Source: Amnibacterium kyonggiense (lineage in GTDB: Bacteria > Actinomycetota > Actinomycetes > Actinomycetales > Microbacteriaceae). From it: 64,000 bases of DNA. The first letter of the stretch is position 1; every line of letters starts with the position of its first letter. Location: the NCBI RefSeq assembly GCF_004364555.1, contig NZ_SOAM01000001.1:1054001-1118000 (forward strand), in the 5' to 3' direction. The notes beneath the pieces were generated by a model. It was not told the origin of the DNA. It did no database searches and saw nothing but the letters and a program-made list of their open reading frames with translations. Positions 23,093 through 31,596 of the stretch are shown here, one piece after another. Both the position numbers and the translations under genes were made by a program.

Positions 23093-23932
23093 ATGACGGA
23101 CGAGCGCGTGCCCCGCACCTACCCGCAGGGCGTTCCGAGCTGGATCGACCTCGAGGCGCCCGACGCGACCGGGATCGCCCCGTTCTACGGCGCGGTGCTC
23201 GGCTGGTCCTTCACGGACGCGATGCCGCCGGGCGCTCCGGGCCACTACCTGATCGCGACGATCGACGGCCAGGACGTCGCCGCGATCGCGTCCGGCGCCG
23301 CCGCGATCGGCCGCGACCCGGTGTGGAGCACCTACTTCGCCGTCGACGACGCCGAGGTGTCCGCGGCGGCCGTCGAACGGGCTGGCGGCACGGTGACCGC
23401 GCCGCCCGCGGACACGCCGGGCGGGCGCCCGGTCGCGTGCGTCGACCCCGAGGGAGCGCCGTTCCGGCTCTGGCAGGCCGGCCGTCGACTCGGCGCGCAG
23501 CGGGTCAACGCGCCGGGCGCCTGGGGCTTCAGCCTCCTGCGCACCGCGGACCCCCGAGCGGCGTTCGCGTTCTACTCGTCGTTCCTGCCGTGGGCGTGGA
23601 GCCCGGAGGCCTCCGCCGGCTTCATCCGCGTGCCCGGGTACGGCGCCCACCTCGCGGCGACGAGCGACCCGGGCATCCTCGATCGCCAGCGGTTCGCGCC
23701 CGAGGGCTTCGAGGACGCGGCCGCCGGCTTCGACGCGCTTGCGCCCGGGGAGGCCCCGCACTGGCACGTGTCGTTCACCGTGCCCGACCGTGACGCGACC
23801 CTCGAGGCCGTGACGGCGAACGGCGGCACCGTGGAGTCGACGGGGCAGGACCGGTGGACACGGCACGCCACCGTCGCGGACCCGCTCGGGGCCCGCTTCG
23901 CGGTGTCGCAGTTCACGCCGCCGGGAGGCTGA
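23093..23932 (+). CDS. Two-domain VOC family protein
   Basis: A 279-residue protein with two tandem VOC modules. The first (about residues 10-130) opens GVPSWIDLEAPDATGIAPFYGAVLGWSF and closes DPEGAPFRLWQ. The second (about 145-275) opens WGFSLLRTADPRAAFAFYSSFLPW and closes DPLGARFAVSQF. This is the layout of the actinobacterial CFP32/LMM9-type glyoxalase-like proteins; no reaction is established. TACCGT (23081-23086) lies exactly six bases before ATG 23093, supporting this start and a leaderless transcript. Confidence 0.87.
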   Translation: MTDERVPRTYPQGVPSWIDLEAPDATGIAPFYGAVLGWSFTDAMPPGAPGHYLIATIDGQDVAAIASGAAAIGRDPVWSTYFAVDDAEVSAAAVERAGGTVTAPPADTPGGRPVACVDPEGAPFRLWQAGRRLGAQRVNAPGAWGFSLLRTADPRAAFAFYSSFLPWAWSPEASAGFIRVPGYGAHLAATSDPGILDRQRFAPEGFEDAAAGFDALAPGEAPHWHVSFTVPDRDATLEAVTANGGTVESTGQDRWTRHATVADPLGARFAVSQFTPPGG

Positions 23933-23959
23933 CGGCGCAGATCCGGCGACCGACGAGGA

Positions 23960-24499
23960 TCAGCTCGCCGGGATCTCCGCCGTGGCGACGATCGTGGCCC
24001 GCGCCAGGGTGTGGGAGAACATGGTGAAGCCGAGGAACGCGGCGGCGGCGTCGGCCGGCACCTCGATCTTCGGCACGTCGAGCGCGTGCACCGTGATGAA
24101 GTAGCGGTGCTCGCCGTGGCCGGCGGGCGGAGCGGCGCCGATGAAGCGCGCGGCCCGCGCGTCGTTCGGCAGCTGGATCGCGCCCTTCGGCAGGCCGGAG
24201 CCGGTGTCGTCGCCCGCGCCGCTCGGCACCGAGGTGACGTCCGCGGGGATGTCGGCGACCGCCCAGTGCCAGAAGCCCGACTGGGTCGGCGCATCCGGGT
24301 CGTAGACGGTGATGGCGTAGCTCTTCGTGCCCTCCGGGGCACCGCTCCAGCTGAGCTGCGGGGAGACGTCCTCGCCGCCCGGCACGCCGAAGGCGCCCGA
24401 GTGCTGCGCGGGCGCGAACCGCTGCCCGTCCTCGATGTCCGTGCTCGTCACGGTGAAGCTCGGCACCTCGGGGAGCCGGGCGAAGGGATCGTTCGTCAT
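23960..24499 (-). CDS. YbhB/YbcL family (PEBP-like) protein
   Basis: A 179-residue protein of the phosphatidylethanolamine-binding/Raf-kinase-inhibitor-like fold: DVSPQLSWSGAPEGTKSYAITVYDPDAPTQSGFWHWAVADIP (residues about 46-87) holds the ligand-site DPDAP and HW motifs, and GHGEHRYFITVHALD is the second conserved block. No signal peptide. Function in bacteria is unsettled. The likely start is ATG 24499, 17 bases after the stop of the upstream ElaA-like gene. An in-frame ATG at 24520 would overlap that gene and add seven residues. Confidence 0.9.
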   Translation of the reverse strand: MTNDPFARLPEVPSFTVTSTDIEDGQRFAPAQHSGAFGVPGGEDVSPQLSWSGAPEGTKSYAITVYDPDAPTQSGFWHWAVADIPADVTSVPSGAGDDTGSGLPKGAIQLPNDARAARFIGAAPPAGHGEHRYFITVHALDVPKIEVPADAAAAFLGFTMFSHTLARATIVATAEIPAS

Positions 24500-24516
24500 G
24501 ATCCCGTTCTCCCACA

Positions 24517-24987
24517 TCACGGGTGGGGCGTCGCTGAGGGGTCCGGATCGCGCCGCATCGTGACGTGCGGGATCCCGTCCTCCACGTGATGGTCGTCCGT
24601 GGCGACGAAGCCGAAGCGGGCGTACCAGTCGGCGAGGTGCTCCTGCGCGTCGAGCAGCACCGGCAGCGCGGGGTCGAGCTCGCCGCAGCGGGCCACGGCG
24701 TCCCGCATCAGCGCGGAGGCCACACCGCGGCTCCGGGCCTCGGGCGCCGTCGCGACCCGGCCGATCCGGAGCGCGTCCGGCTCGCGCAGCACCCGGGCGG
24801 TGCTCAGCACGGCGCCGTCCTCCTCCGCCCAGAGCAGCTCGGCGCCCGGCTCCACGTCCCTCCCGTCGAGGTCCGGGTAGGCGGCCTGCTGCTCGACGAC
24901 GAACACCGCGACGCGCAGCTCGAGCAGGCGGTAGAGCAGCACCGGGTCGAGGTCGGCGGCGGGGGACCGGTGGAGCGTGATCGGCAC
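24517..24987 (-). CDS. GNAT acetyltransferase, ElaA-like
   Basis: A 156-residue GNAT protein. LLYRLLELRVAVFVVEQQAAYPDLDGRD is the ElaA-family opening, with IGRVATAPEARSRGVASALM (the acetyl-CoA pyrophosphate loop, residues about 79-98) and WYARFGFVATDDHHVEDGIPHVTMRR as the closing part. The target amine is unknown. The GTG start at 24987 is preceded by minus-strand TAGCGT (24999-24994) exactly six bases upstream, a leaderless arrangement. It is the first gene of a two-gene operon with the YbhB-like gene. Confidence 0.9.
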   Translation of the reverse strand: MPITLHRSPAADLDPVLLYRLLELRVAVFVVEQQAAYPDLDGRDVEPGAELLWAEEDGAVLSTARVLREPDALRIGRVATAPEARSRGVASALMRDAVARCGELDPALPVLLDAQEHLADWYARFGFVATDDHHVEDGIPHVTMRRDPDPSATPHP

Positions 24988-25086
24988 CGCTCGACGCTAG
25001 CGGGCGGTCGCGGCCTCCCTCGGCTGCGGGGAGAGCGGTCCTCCATCAAGCGGATGGTTCACTGCTCGACGAGTCGAGGAGGACGC

Positions 25087-25845
25087 ATGGCGGGGACGCT
25101 GGAGGGGACCGTCGCGGTCGTGACCGGGGCCGCGCGCGGCATCGGGCGGGCGATCGCGCTCGAGCTGGCGCAGGCCGGTGCGGACGTGGGGCTCGGGCTG
25201 AAGGACGTCGGCCGCGACGCCGGGCTCGTCGCGGAGATCGAGGCGCTGGGGCGCCGCGCGTTGCCGCTCGCGATGGACGTGACCGACCTCGCGGCGTCGC
25301 GGGCGGCGATCGACCGCGCCGCCGCGGAGCTCGGGCGCATCGACGTGCTCGTCAACAACGCGGGCGGCAGCATCCTCGGCGACGCGATCGACGTGACGGA
25401 GGAGGACTTCGACGCGGTCTGGGCGCTGAACACGCGCAGCACGTTCTTCCTCTCGCAGCAGGCGGCGCGCCACATGCGCGACTCGGGAGGCGGCGCGATC
25501 GTGAACGTCGCCTCGCAGGCCGGCCTCGTCGCGCTGCCGGGGGAGTCCTCCTACTGCACCGCGAAGGCGGCCGTGATCCACCTGACCCGCTGCCTCGCGG
25601 TCGAGTGGGGCGGCCTCGGGATCCGGGTCAACGCGGTCGCGCCGACGTTCGTCGAGACCGACGGGACCGAGCCTGCGCTGTCCGATCCGGCGTTCCGCGC
25701 GGACGTCGTCGAGCGGATCGCCGCGCTGCACCGCATCGGCACGCCGACGGAGGTCTCCGCCGCGGTCGCGTTCCTCGCGTCGCCCGCCGCGTCGCTGATC
25801 ACCGGGCAGACGCTCGCGATCGACGGCGGCTGGACGGCGCGCTGA
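25087..25845 (+). CDS. SDR family oxidoreductase (FabG-like)
   Basis: A 252-residue classical SDR: VTGAARGIGRAIALELAQAGA (cofactor loop), LVNNAGGSILGD, VNVASQAG with the catalytic Ser, SSYCTAKAAV as the YxxxK, and the C-terminal PAASLITGQTLAIDGGW typical of FabG/3-ketoacyl reductase-like enzymes. The Tyr-Lys pair reads YCTAK. Probably NADP(H)- or NAD(H)-dependent; substrate unknown. GAGGAGGAC lies close before ATG 25087, so translation is Shine-Dalgarno-led. It converges on an aldo/keto reductase gene 15 bases beyond its stop. Confidence 0.9.
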   Translation: MAGTLEGTVAVVTGAARGIGRAIALELAQAGADVGLGLKDVGRDAGLVAEIEALGRRALPLAMDVTDLAASRAAIDRAAAELGRIDVLVNNAGGSILGDAIDVTEEDFDAVWALNTRSTFFLSQQAARHMRDSGGGAIVNVASQAGLVALPGESSYCTAKAAVIHLTRCLAVEWGGLGIRVNAVAPTFVETDGTEPALSDPAFRADVVERIAALHRIGTPTEVSAAVAFLASPAASLITGQTLAIDGGWTAR

Positions 25846-25860
25846 GCGCGCGCCCGGACC

Positions 25861-26910
25861 TCAGCTCAGGTGCGGCTCGAGGAGCGCCCTCGTCGCGGGC
25901 CCGGTGCGGTCCGAGGCGCCGAGCTGGTGCCAGTGCGGGTAGCGGAGCGGCTCGAGCGAGACCGCGTCGAGCCGTGCGATCTCGTCGGCGGACAGCTCCA
26001 GGTCCGCCGCGGCGAGGTTGTCGGCCAGCTGCTCCTCCGTCCGCGCACCGACGATCAGCGACGTGACGGCGGGCTTGGCGAGCGTGTACGCGAGGGCGAC
26101 CCGGGCGGCGGAGACGCCGTGGCCGTCGCCGATCTCGACGAGCGCGTCGATCGTGTCGTAGAGCCGGTCCTCGTCGTGGACGGGCGGCTCGCTCCAGCCC
26201 TCGAAGCGTCGCGTGCCCTCCGGCGCGTCCTGCCCGCGGCGGTACTTGCCGGACAACAGGCCGCCCGCGATCGGGCTCCACACGAGGATGCCGAGGCCCT
26301 GGTCGATGGACACCGGCACGAGCTCGCTCTCCGCGTCCCGCGCCTGCAGCGAGTAGTAGATCTGCTGGCTGACGAACCGCTCGAGGCCGTGCTTGTCCGA
26401 CGTCCACAGCGCCTTCATCAGCTGCCAGCCGGTGTAGTTGGAGGCGCCGATGTAGCGGACCTTGCCGGAGCGGACGAGATCGTCGAGCGCGTGCAGCGTC
26501 TCGTCGAGCGGCGTCTGGCCGTCCCACTCGTGCACCTGGTACAGGTCGATGTGGTCCGTCTTGAGGCGGCGGAGGCTCGCCTCGGCCGCGCGGACGATGT
26601 GATGCCGCGAGAGCCCCGCGTCGTTCGGGCCCTCGCCCATCGCGCCGCGCACCTTCGTGGCGATGAGGACCTCGTCGCGGTCCCCGCCGAGCGCCTCGCC
26701 GAGGATCTCCTCCGACAGCCCGTTCGAGTACACGTCCGCGGTGTCGATCAGGTTGACGCCCGCGTCGCGGGCGAGGCCGATCTGGCGCCGGGCGGCGTCG
26801 ACGTCGAGGTGGCCGATGGGGGAGGCCCAGCCGGTACCGCCGAAGCCCATGGTGCCGAGGGTGATGGTGGAGACGCGGAGGCCGGACGAACCGAGCTGTC
26901 GGTACTGCAT
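25861..26910 (-). CDS. Aldo/keto reductase
   Basis: A 349-residue TIM-barrel NADPH-dependent reductase. MQYRQLGSSGLRVSTITLGTMGFGG opens it. The catalytic set is visible as Asp and Tyr in NLIDTADVYSNG, Lys in LIATKVRG and His in DLYQVHEWD. GASNYTGWQL and VWSPIAGGLLSGKY are later barrel segments, and LIVGARTEEQLADNLAA is the cofactor-binding end. Minus-strand TACGCT (26922-26917) is six bases before ATG 26910, so the transcript is probably leaderless. Substrate unknown. Confidence 0.92.
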   Translation of the reverse strand: MQYRQLGSSGLRVSTITLGTMGFGGTGWASPIGHLDVDAARRQIGLARDAGVNLIDTADVYSNGLSEEILGEALGGDRDEVLIATKVRGAMGEGPNDAGLSRHHIVRAAEASLRRLKTDHIDLYQVHEWDGQTPLDETLHALDDLVRSGKVRYIGASNYTGWQLMKALWTSDKHGLERFVSQQIYYSLQARDAESELVPVSIDQGLGILVWSPIAGGLLSGKYRRGQDAPEGTRRFEGWSEPPVHDEDRLYDTIDALVEIGDGHGVSAARVALAYTLAKPAVTSLIVGARTEEQLADNLAAADLELSADEIARLDAVSLEPLRYPHWHQLGASDRTGPATRALLEPHLS

Positions 26911-26962
26911 GGCGCGAGCGTAGGCGCGGCCGCTCCGCGCCCCCTGGGGTGGAGTGAGGCGG

Positions 26963-27610
26963 TCAGGGCGCGAGGACGAGTGCGATGGCCTCCGCTCGGC
27001 TGGCGGCGCCGAGCTTCGCGAGGACCGTCGTCACGTAGGACTTGACGGTCGCGGTGCTGAGGAAGAGCTCGGCGGCGATCTCCGGATTCGCGCGGCCCTG
27101 CGCGACGAGCGCGAGCACGTCCGCCTCCCGCGCGGTGAGCGCGGGGAAGCGCGAGCGGAGGGCGTCCGCGTCGGCGTGCGGCGGTTCGGCTTTCGGCGCG
27201 AACCCGGCGGCGAGGCGGGCCCCGACGCCCGGGTCGAACACGGCCTGCCCCTCCGCGGCGGCGCGCACCGCGGCGAGCAGCTCCCGCCGCCCGGCGTCCT
27301 TCGTGAGGTAGCCGATCGCGCCCGCGCGGAGGGCAGCAGCGATGGATCCGTCGTCGGCGAAGGTCGTCAGCACGAGGACCCGCGTCCCGGGCCGCTCGGC
27401 GGTGATGCGCGCGGTCGCGCCCGCGCCGTCGAGCACCGGCATCCGGAGGTCCATCAGCACCACGTCGGGCGCCGTCTCGGCGACGAGCCGCACGGCCTGC
27501 TCCCCGTCGGCGGCCTGCCCCACCACCTCGACGTCCTCGCTGAGGTCGAGCACGGTCACGAGGCCGTCCCGCACGATCGCCTGGTCGTCCGCGACCACCA
27601 CCCGGATCAC
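26963..27610 (-). CDS. NarL/LuxR-type response regulator
   Basis: A 215-residue two-domain regulator. The receiver domain (1-120) has DD8-9, the phospho-acceptor Asp54 in VLMDLRMP, Thr in LTTFAD and Lys in LTKDAG. The LuxR HTH (about 145-210) reads LTAREADVLALVAQGRANPEIAAELFLSTATVKSYVTTVLAKLGA. The GTG start at 27610 overlaps the stop of the sensor kinase gene by 4 bp. With the kinase and the small membrane protein upstream it forms a three-gene operon. Signal and targets are unknown. Confidence 0.93.
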   Translation of the reverse strand: MIRVVVADDQAIVRDGLVTVLDLSEDVEVVGQAADGEQAVRLVAETAPDVVLMDLRMPVLDGAGATARITAERPGTRVLVLTTFADDGSIAAALRAGAIGYLTKDAGRRELLAAVRAAAEGQAVFDPGVGARLAAGFAPKAEPPHADADALRSRFPALTAREADVLALVAQGRANPEIAAELFLSTATVKSYVTTVLAKLGAASRAEAIALVLAP

Positions 27611-28797
27611 GCGAGCACCGCCCGGGCCTCGACGACGAAGCGGTCCCCGCGTCGGCCCGCGCTCACGGCGGAGCCGTCGCCGAGCGACGCGAAGCGCTCG
27701 GTCATGCCCGTCAGGCCGTGACCGCCGCCGGGGGAGGGCGACGGCGTCGAGGGCGCGGGGTTCTCGACCCGCAGGACGAGCAGGTGCGGATCCCGCTCCA
27801 CGGCGACGTGGACCGGCGAACTCGGCGCGTGGCGTCGCGCGTTCGTCAGCGCCTCCTGCAGCGCGCGGACGAGTACCTGGCGGTGCGGTTGATCGACCCC
27901 TGCGAGCGCCGGGTCGCCGGTGACCTCGACCGGGCCGCCGAGGGATCGGTGCGCGGTGAGGAGGTCCTCGAGCGCCTCGTCCGACACCGTCGGACCGGTG
28001 TCCAGGGCCGGGTCGCGCAGCGCGGCGACCGCTCGACGCGCGTCCGCGAGCCCCTCGGCGGCGAGCGTCCGCGCGGCGCCCGCCCGCACCGCGGCCTCGT
28101 CGAGCCGGCCGCGCTCGAGCAGCGCCTCGATGGCGTCGAGCTGCAGCACGAGGCCGCCGAGGCTGTGCGCCAGCACGTCGTGGAGGTCGCGCGCGACCGC
28201 CGCCCTGTCCTCGAGCAGGCGGTTCCTCGCCGCGTCCTGCTCGGCCGCGCGGGACGCCTCCCTCGCCGCCTCCCGCAGCGCCTCCTGCTGCTCGGCGGCC
28301 TTCACCCGGGCGCGCCGGCTGACGCCGATCAGCACGCCGAACGCGAGCACGGCGAGGTCGAGCAGCAGGGAGGTCGTCGTGATCCGCGCGAGCGCGCCGA
28401 CGACCAGCAGCAGGCCGCAGCCGCCTCCGGTGAGCGCGACGATCGGCGCGAGGCGCTGCCGCGGATCGCCGATGAGCAGCACCGCGCCCGCGACGAGGCC
28501 GGCGATGAGCTGCGGGACGCCGAGCCCCGCGCCGACCGAGGAGGCGGCTGCGCAGGCGACGACGAGGACGGAGCGGATGCGGCCGGGACGGAGCACCGTC
28601 CACGCCAGCCACAGCAGGAGGGTGACGACCGTCAGCACCAGCACGGGCGGGTGCTCGGCGACCGCCCGGTCCTGGAGCGCGCTGAGACCGAGCGCGACGA
28701 TGATGACCAGGACGATCCAGCTCCGCATGCCGGTCGCGTCGGGTGCGCCGAACGGCACGGCCGTCGTGGGCCGTGCCGCTTCGGGTCGCTCGCTCAC
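27607..28797 (-). CDS. NarL-type sensor histidine kinase (HisKA_3)
   Basis: A 396-residue membrane kinase. Residues about 25-160 hold five to six hydrophobic helices without a large extracellular domain. A coiled region (AEQQEALREAAREASRAAEQ) leads to the HisKA_3 box ARDLHDVLAHSLGG, with phospho-acceptor His206. The ATPase domain has ALQEALTNARRHAP (N box) and GGGHGLTGMTERFASLG (G box). Membrane helices without an extracellular sensor suggest it detects the envelope or membrane state. GTG start at 28797, seven bases after the membrane-protein stop. It overlaps the response regulator by 4 bp. Confidence 0.92.
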   Translation of the reverse strand: MSERPEAARPTTAVPFGAPDATGMRSWIVLVIIVALGLSALQDRAVAEHPPVLVLTVVTLLLWLAWTVLRPGRIRSVLVVACAAASSVGAGLGVPQLIAGLVAGAVLLIGDPRQRLAPIVALTGGGCGLLLVVGALARITTTSLLLDLAVLAFGVLIGVSRRARVKAAEQQEALREAAREASRAAEQDAARNRLLEDRAAVARDLHDVLAHSLGGLVLQLDAIEALLERGRLDEAAVRAGAARTLAAEGLADARRAVAALRDPALDTGPTVSDEALEDLLTAHRSLGGPVEVTGDPALAGVDQPHRQVLVRALQEALTNARRHAPSSPVHVAVERDPHLLVLRVENPAPSTPSPSPGGGHGLTGMTERFASLGDGSAVSAGRRGDRFVVEARAVLA

Positions 28798-28804
28798 AGG
28801 TCGA

Positions 28805-29293
28805 TCATGCCGACACCGGCGCCGCCTGCGGCGCGCGGGAGCGTGCGATCAGCGCGGTCGCGCCGCGTGCGGCGGCGAGGACGAGCAGCGAGACGCCGGC
28901 CGAGGTCGCCGCGTGGACGCCGATCGCGGGGCCGGCGACCGAGACGCCGATGCGCATCGCGATGATCACGAGCCAGAGCGCGGCGCCGACGGCACCCGTC
29001 CGGGCCTCCCAGGCGCCCGGCGCGGTCGGGGAGGGGCGGAACACGGTCCGCGCGCCCATCGCGGCGCCGATGCCGACCGCGACCGCGACCTCCGCGGCGA
29101 GCACCGCCACGTCGACCGCCTCGAGCCGGACCGTCGTCGAGGTCGCGATCTCCACGAGCCCGAGCGCGCCGAGCACGACGGGCAGGCGGAGGACGCGGCT
29201 CGCGTCGAACCGGGTCCAGCGCAGCTGCCGCCAGACGAGCAGAGCCACCACCAGGAGTGCGAGCGCGGCGATCGCGAAGGGCTGCAGGGACAT
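28805..29293 (-). CDS. Small membrane protein upstream of two-component system
   Basis: A 162-residue membrane protein with about five hydrophobic segments: a first helix at residues 5-20, then RQLRWTRFDASRVLRLP, and helices around 32-48, 55-75, 98-118 and 125-145. The opening resembles CcdC/DUF1453-type proteins, but the match is loose. As the first gene of the operon with the kinase and regulator it may be an accessory sensor or a target of the system. I chose ATG 29293 because the hydrophobic domain begins there; an ATG at 29344 would add a charged leader. Confidence 0.6.
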   Translation of the reverse strand: MSLQPFAIAALALLVVALLVWRQLRWTRFDASRVLRLPVVLGALGLVEIATSTTVRLEAVDVAVLAAEVAVAVGIGAAMGARTVFRPSPTAPGAWEARTGAVGAALWLVIIAMRIGVSVAGPAIGVHAATSAGVSLLVLAAARGATALIARSRAPQAAPVSA

Positions 29294-29488
29294 CGGATCC
29301 TCCTCCTCGGTCGCCGTCCGGCGACCTGCTTCCAGACTCCTCACCGGCGGTGCCGGCGACCACCGACCACGGGTGGTGATGCGGGTGGGGATCGGGTGGG
29401 GTCGCGGTCGGAGGACCGACGGGGTCTGCTCCGGCGCGCTCAGCCGATCAGCCGTGCGGGCGGCCCAGGTCGTCAGGGTCCGGGATCG

Positions 29489-30928
29489 TCAGAAGGGGCA
29501 GTCGCCGTCGTCCCGGGGCGGCGGGAGGAGTTCCGGTGGTGCGGGATCGAGGGGGTCGTTCGGCGGGTCCGCGAAGTGGTGCCCCCACACCTCGTCCCAC
29601 CCGACGGTGCCGTCGTCCTCGACGGCCTCGATGAAGAGGCCGGCCGACTTGAGGTTGTGGTCGGTCCTGCCGAGGGTGACGAGGTTGCGGGCATCGGTCG
29701 CGCCGCCGTGCTGCCACTCGCGCGCATGGTCGATGTCGGCCAGGTGCGGGGCGATCGTCGAACCGGGGAACCGTGAGCGGCCGTCGCGGATCTTCACCCA
29801 TCGGGCGAGGTCCGCGGGCGGCGCGTAGACCTTGCGGTCCATCGACAGGCGGACGCCCGTGACCGGATCGGTGAGGACCCGGATGAACGAGGTCGCGGTC
29901 CCGGCGAGCGCCTTGGCCGTCTCGAGGTCGATCGGGCCGTACCCGCCGAGCTGCGCCTGCTCCTTCGTCTTCCCGAGCCACGCGAGCGCCGGCACGGTGA
30001 GGATCAGCTGGACCTGGACCGGCTTGCGCTGCGGGACCGAGGCCCCGTCGGCAGCGGTCGGCGCCTGCAGTCCCTCGCGGAGGATGTCGAGCGCGATGTC
30101 GTGCCGCAGCTGCGCGATGCCGCGGGTCTCGCCCTCGACGCCGTGCGCGGCGACCGCGGCCTTGTGCAGGGCGTCGTTGATCGGCACCCAGTCGGCGGCG
30201 AGGCCTTCCGCCACGAAGGCGACGCCGCCGTCGTGGCCGAGCTCGAGGCTCGTCCGGCGGCGCTCGTGCGTGGTGCGGGCGCGCTTCGCGGCTGCCTCGT
30301 CGTCGAGTCGGGCCCGCGCCTTGCGGAGGTCGTCCTTCAAGCGGGTCGACTCGACGACCTTGACGGCCGCGGTCCCGTCGTACGCCGCCCAGTGCTCGGC
30401 GTCGAGCCCCTCCGCCTCGCGGACGACCGTGCGCATCCGGCTCCAGGACGCCTCCCCGGCCTGGAACGCACTCCAGGTGAGGGGGAGTCGGTCGCGAAGG
30501 ATCAGCCCGGCGTCGACCTCGCCGGCCACGACGGCGGGGTGGGCGCCGGTCTGGAGGCCGAACGAGCGGAAGAAGGCCTGCGCACCGAGCCCGGCGCGGG
30601 TGCCGTAGGACGCGCCGAAGCGGTGGGCGAGGTCGATCAGCGCCCGCTCGTAGGCGGTCAGCAGGGCGGCGATCCGGTTGGCATCGGCGAGGATGCGCAT
30701 CCGGTCGGCCTGCACGGCGAGGTCCTGGGTGTACACGGCCGCTTCCTCGGTCAGCGCGGCAGCGAGCCACGCCGCATCGGCGATCGCCCCGGGGCCGAAC
30801 TGCTCCCGGTACCGCTCGTCCGGCGGCAGCTGCGCGCGTCGCTCCTCCTCGGCGAGTGCGTCCCACGCGTCGATCTCCTCGCGGGTCCACACCCGCGAAT
30901 CGTCGCTGTCAGGGAACTCCTCGAACAC
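29489..30928 (-). CDS. DUF222 domain protein with degenerate HNH nuclease domain
   Basis: A 479-residue protein of the DUF222-HNH (13E12-like) family that is expanded in actinobacteria. Residues about 60-330 are the helical DUF222 region. The C-terminal HNH-like part (about 385-445) reads RDGRSRFPGS...DIDHAREWQHGGATDARNLVTLGRTDHNLKSAG. Most relatives have CRFPGC and HHRLKH there; here both cysteines are Ser and the last motif is altered, while the central His and Asn remain. The GTG at 30928 follows minus-strand TACATT by seven bases, a leaderless start. Role unknown; many are thought to be inactive or mobile remnants. Confidence 0.85.
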   Translation of the reverse strand: MFEEFPDSDDSRVWTREEIDAWDALAEEERRAQLPPDERYREQFGPGAIADAAWLAAALTEEAAVYTQDLAVQADRMRILADANRIAALLTAYERALIDLAHRFGASYGTRAGLGAQAFFRSFGLQTGAHPAVVAGEVDAGLILRDRLPLTWSAFQAGEASWSRMRTVVREAEGLDAEHWAAYDGTAAVKVVESTRLKDDLRKARARLDDEAAAKRARTTHERRRTSLELGHDGGVAFVAEGLAADWVPINDALHKAAVAAHGVEGETRGIAQLRHDIALDILREGLQAPTAADGASVPQRKPVQVQLILTVPALAWLGKTKEQAQLGGYGPIDLETAKALAGTATSFIRVLTDPVTGVRLSMDRKVYAPPADLARWVKIRDGRSRFPGSTIAPHLADIDHAREWQHGGATDARNLVTLGRTDHNLKSAGLFIEAVEDDGTVGWDEVWGHHFADPPNDPLDPAPPELLPPPRDDGDCPF

Positions 30929-31008
30929 GTCTCCGAATGTAGAGGAGGGGTCCGACAGCGGTTCGGTGGCGATGTGCTCCGGTCGGTGGCTCGGTCTACG
31001 GTCCTGCC

Positions 31009-31596
31009 GTGGGCCACGACGACACCGCGCGCTCCCTGGCGCCGGACTACCCGATCGAGACGGAGCGGCTGCTGCTGCGGCCGATCGACCCGGAGCGCGA
31101 CCTCGACGCGATGCACGCCTACCGGTCCCGCGAGGACGTGTGCGCGTACATCCCGCCCGTGCCGGTCACGCGCGAGCGCCTCGCCGAGACCTACCGGGAT
31201 CCGGAGCGCACCCGGTCGGTGCTCACCGAGCCCGGCCAGGTGCTCGCGCTCGCGGTCGTGCTGCAGGAGACGGGCGAGCTGATCGGCGACGTCGTCCTGT
31301 TCTGGCACAGCGCCGAGCACCGCAGCGGCGAGATCGGCTACATCATCGGCCCCGACCACCAGGGCCGCGGGTACGCGACGGAGGCGGCGCGTGCGCTGCT
31401 CGCGCTCGGATTCGACGGCCTCGGCCTGCACCGGATCACCGGCCGGATCGACGCCCGCAACCCCGCCTCCGCGAGGGTGCTCACGCGGGCGGGCATGCGG
31501 CAGGAGTCGGTGCTCGTCGAGAACGAGTGGTTCAAGGGCGCATGGAGCACCGAGATCGACTTCGCGATCCTCGAGTCGGAGTGGGCGGCGCGCTGA
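31009..31596 (+). CDS. GNAT acetyltransferase, RimJ/RimL-like
   Basis: A 195-residue protein. IETERLLLRPIDPERDLDAMHAYRSREDVCAYIP is the typical RimJ/RimL opening. GEIGYIIGPDHQGRGYATEAARALLALGFDGLGLHRITGRIDARNPASARVLTRAGM covers the acetyl-CoA loop and the C-terminal motif of this branch. The acceptor may be a protein N-terminus or a small amine. The GTG at 31009 is preceded by TACGGT (30997-31002) exactly six bases upstream, supporting a leaderless start. Its TGA and the LacI gene's opposing stop abut as TGATCA. Confidence 0.9.
   Translation: MGHDDTARSLAPDYPIETERLLLRPIDPERDLDAMHAYRSREDVCAYIPPVPVTRERLAETYRDPERTRSVLTEPGQVLALAVVLQETGELIGDVVLFWHSAEHRSGEIGYIIGPDHQGRGYATEAARALLALGFDGLGLHRITGRIDARNPASARVLTRAGMRQESVLVENEWFKGAWSTEIDFAILESEWAAR

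Noticed and set aside
29359-29377. ACCACC-N7-GGTGGT as the binding site of the first response regulator
   Set aside because: Short arms, no second copy found near another promoter, and the promoter of this operon is not clearly located.
29489-30928. The two HNH genes as signs of a prophage or restriction system
   Set aside because: No terminase, portal, integrase, methylase or specificity genes are near, and both proteins belong to families common in actinobacterial chromosomes.
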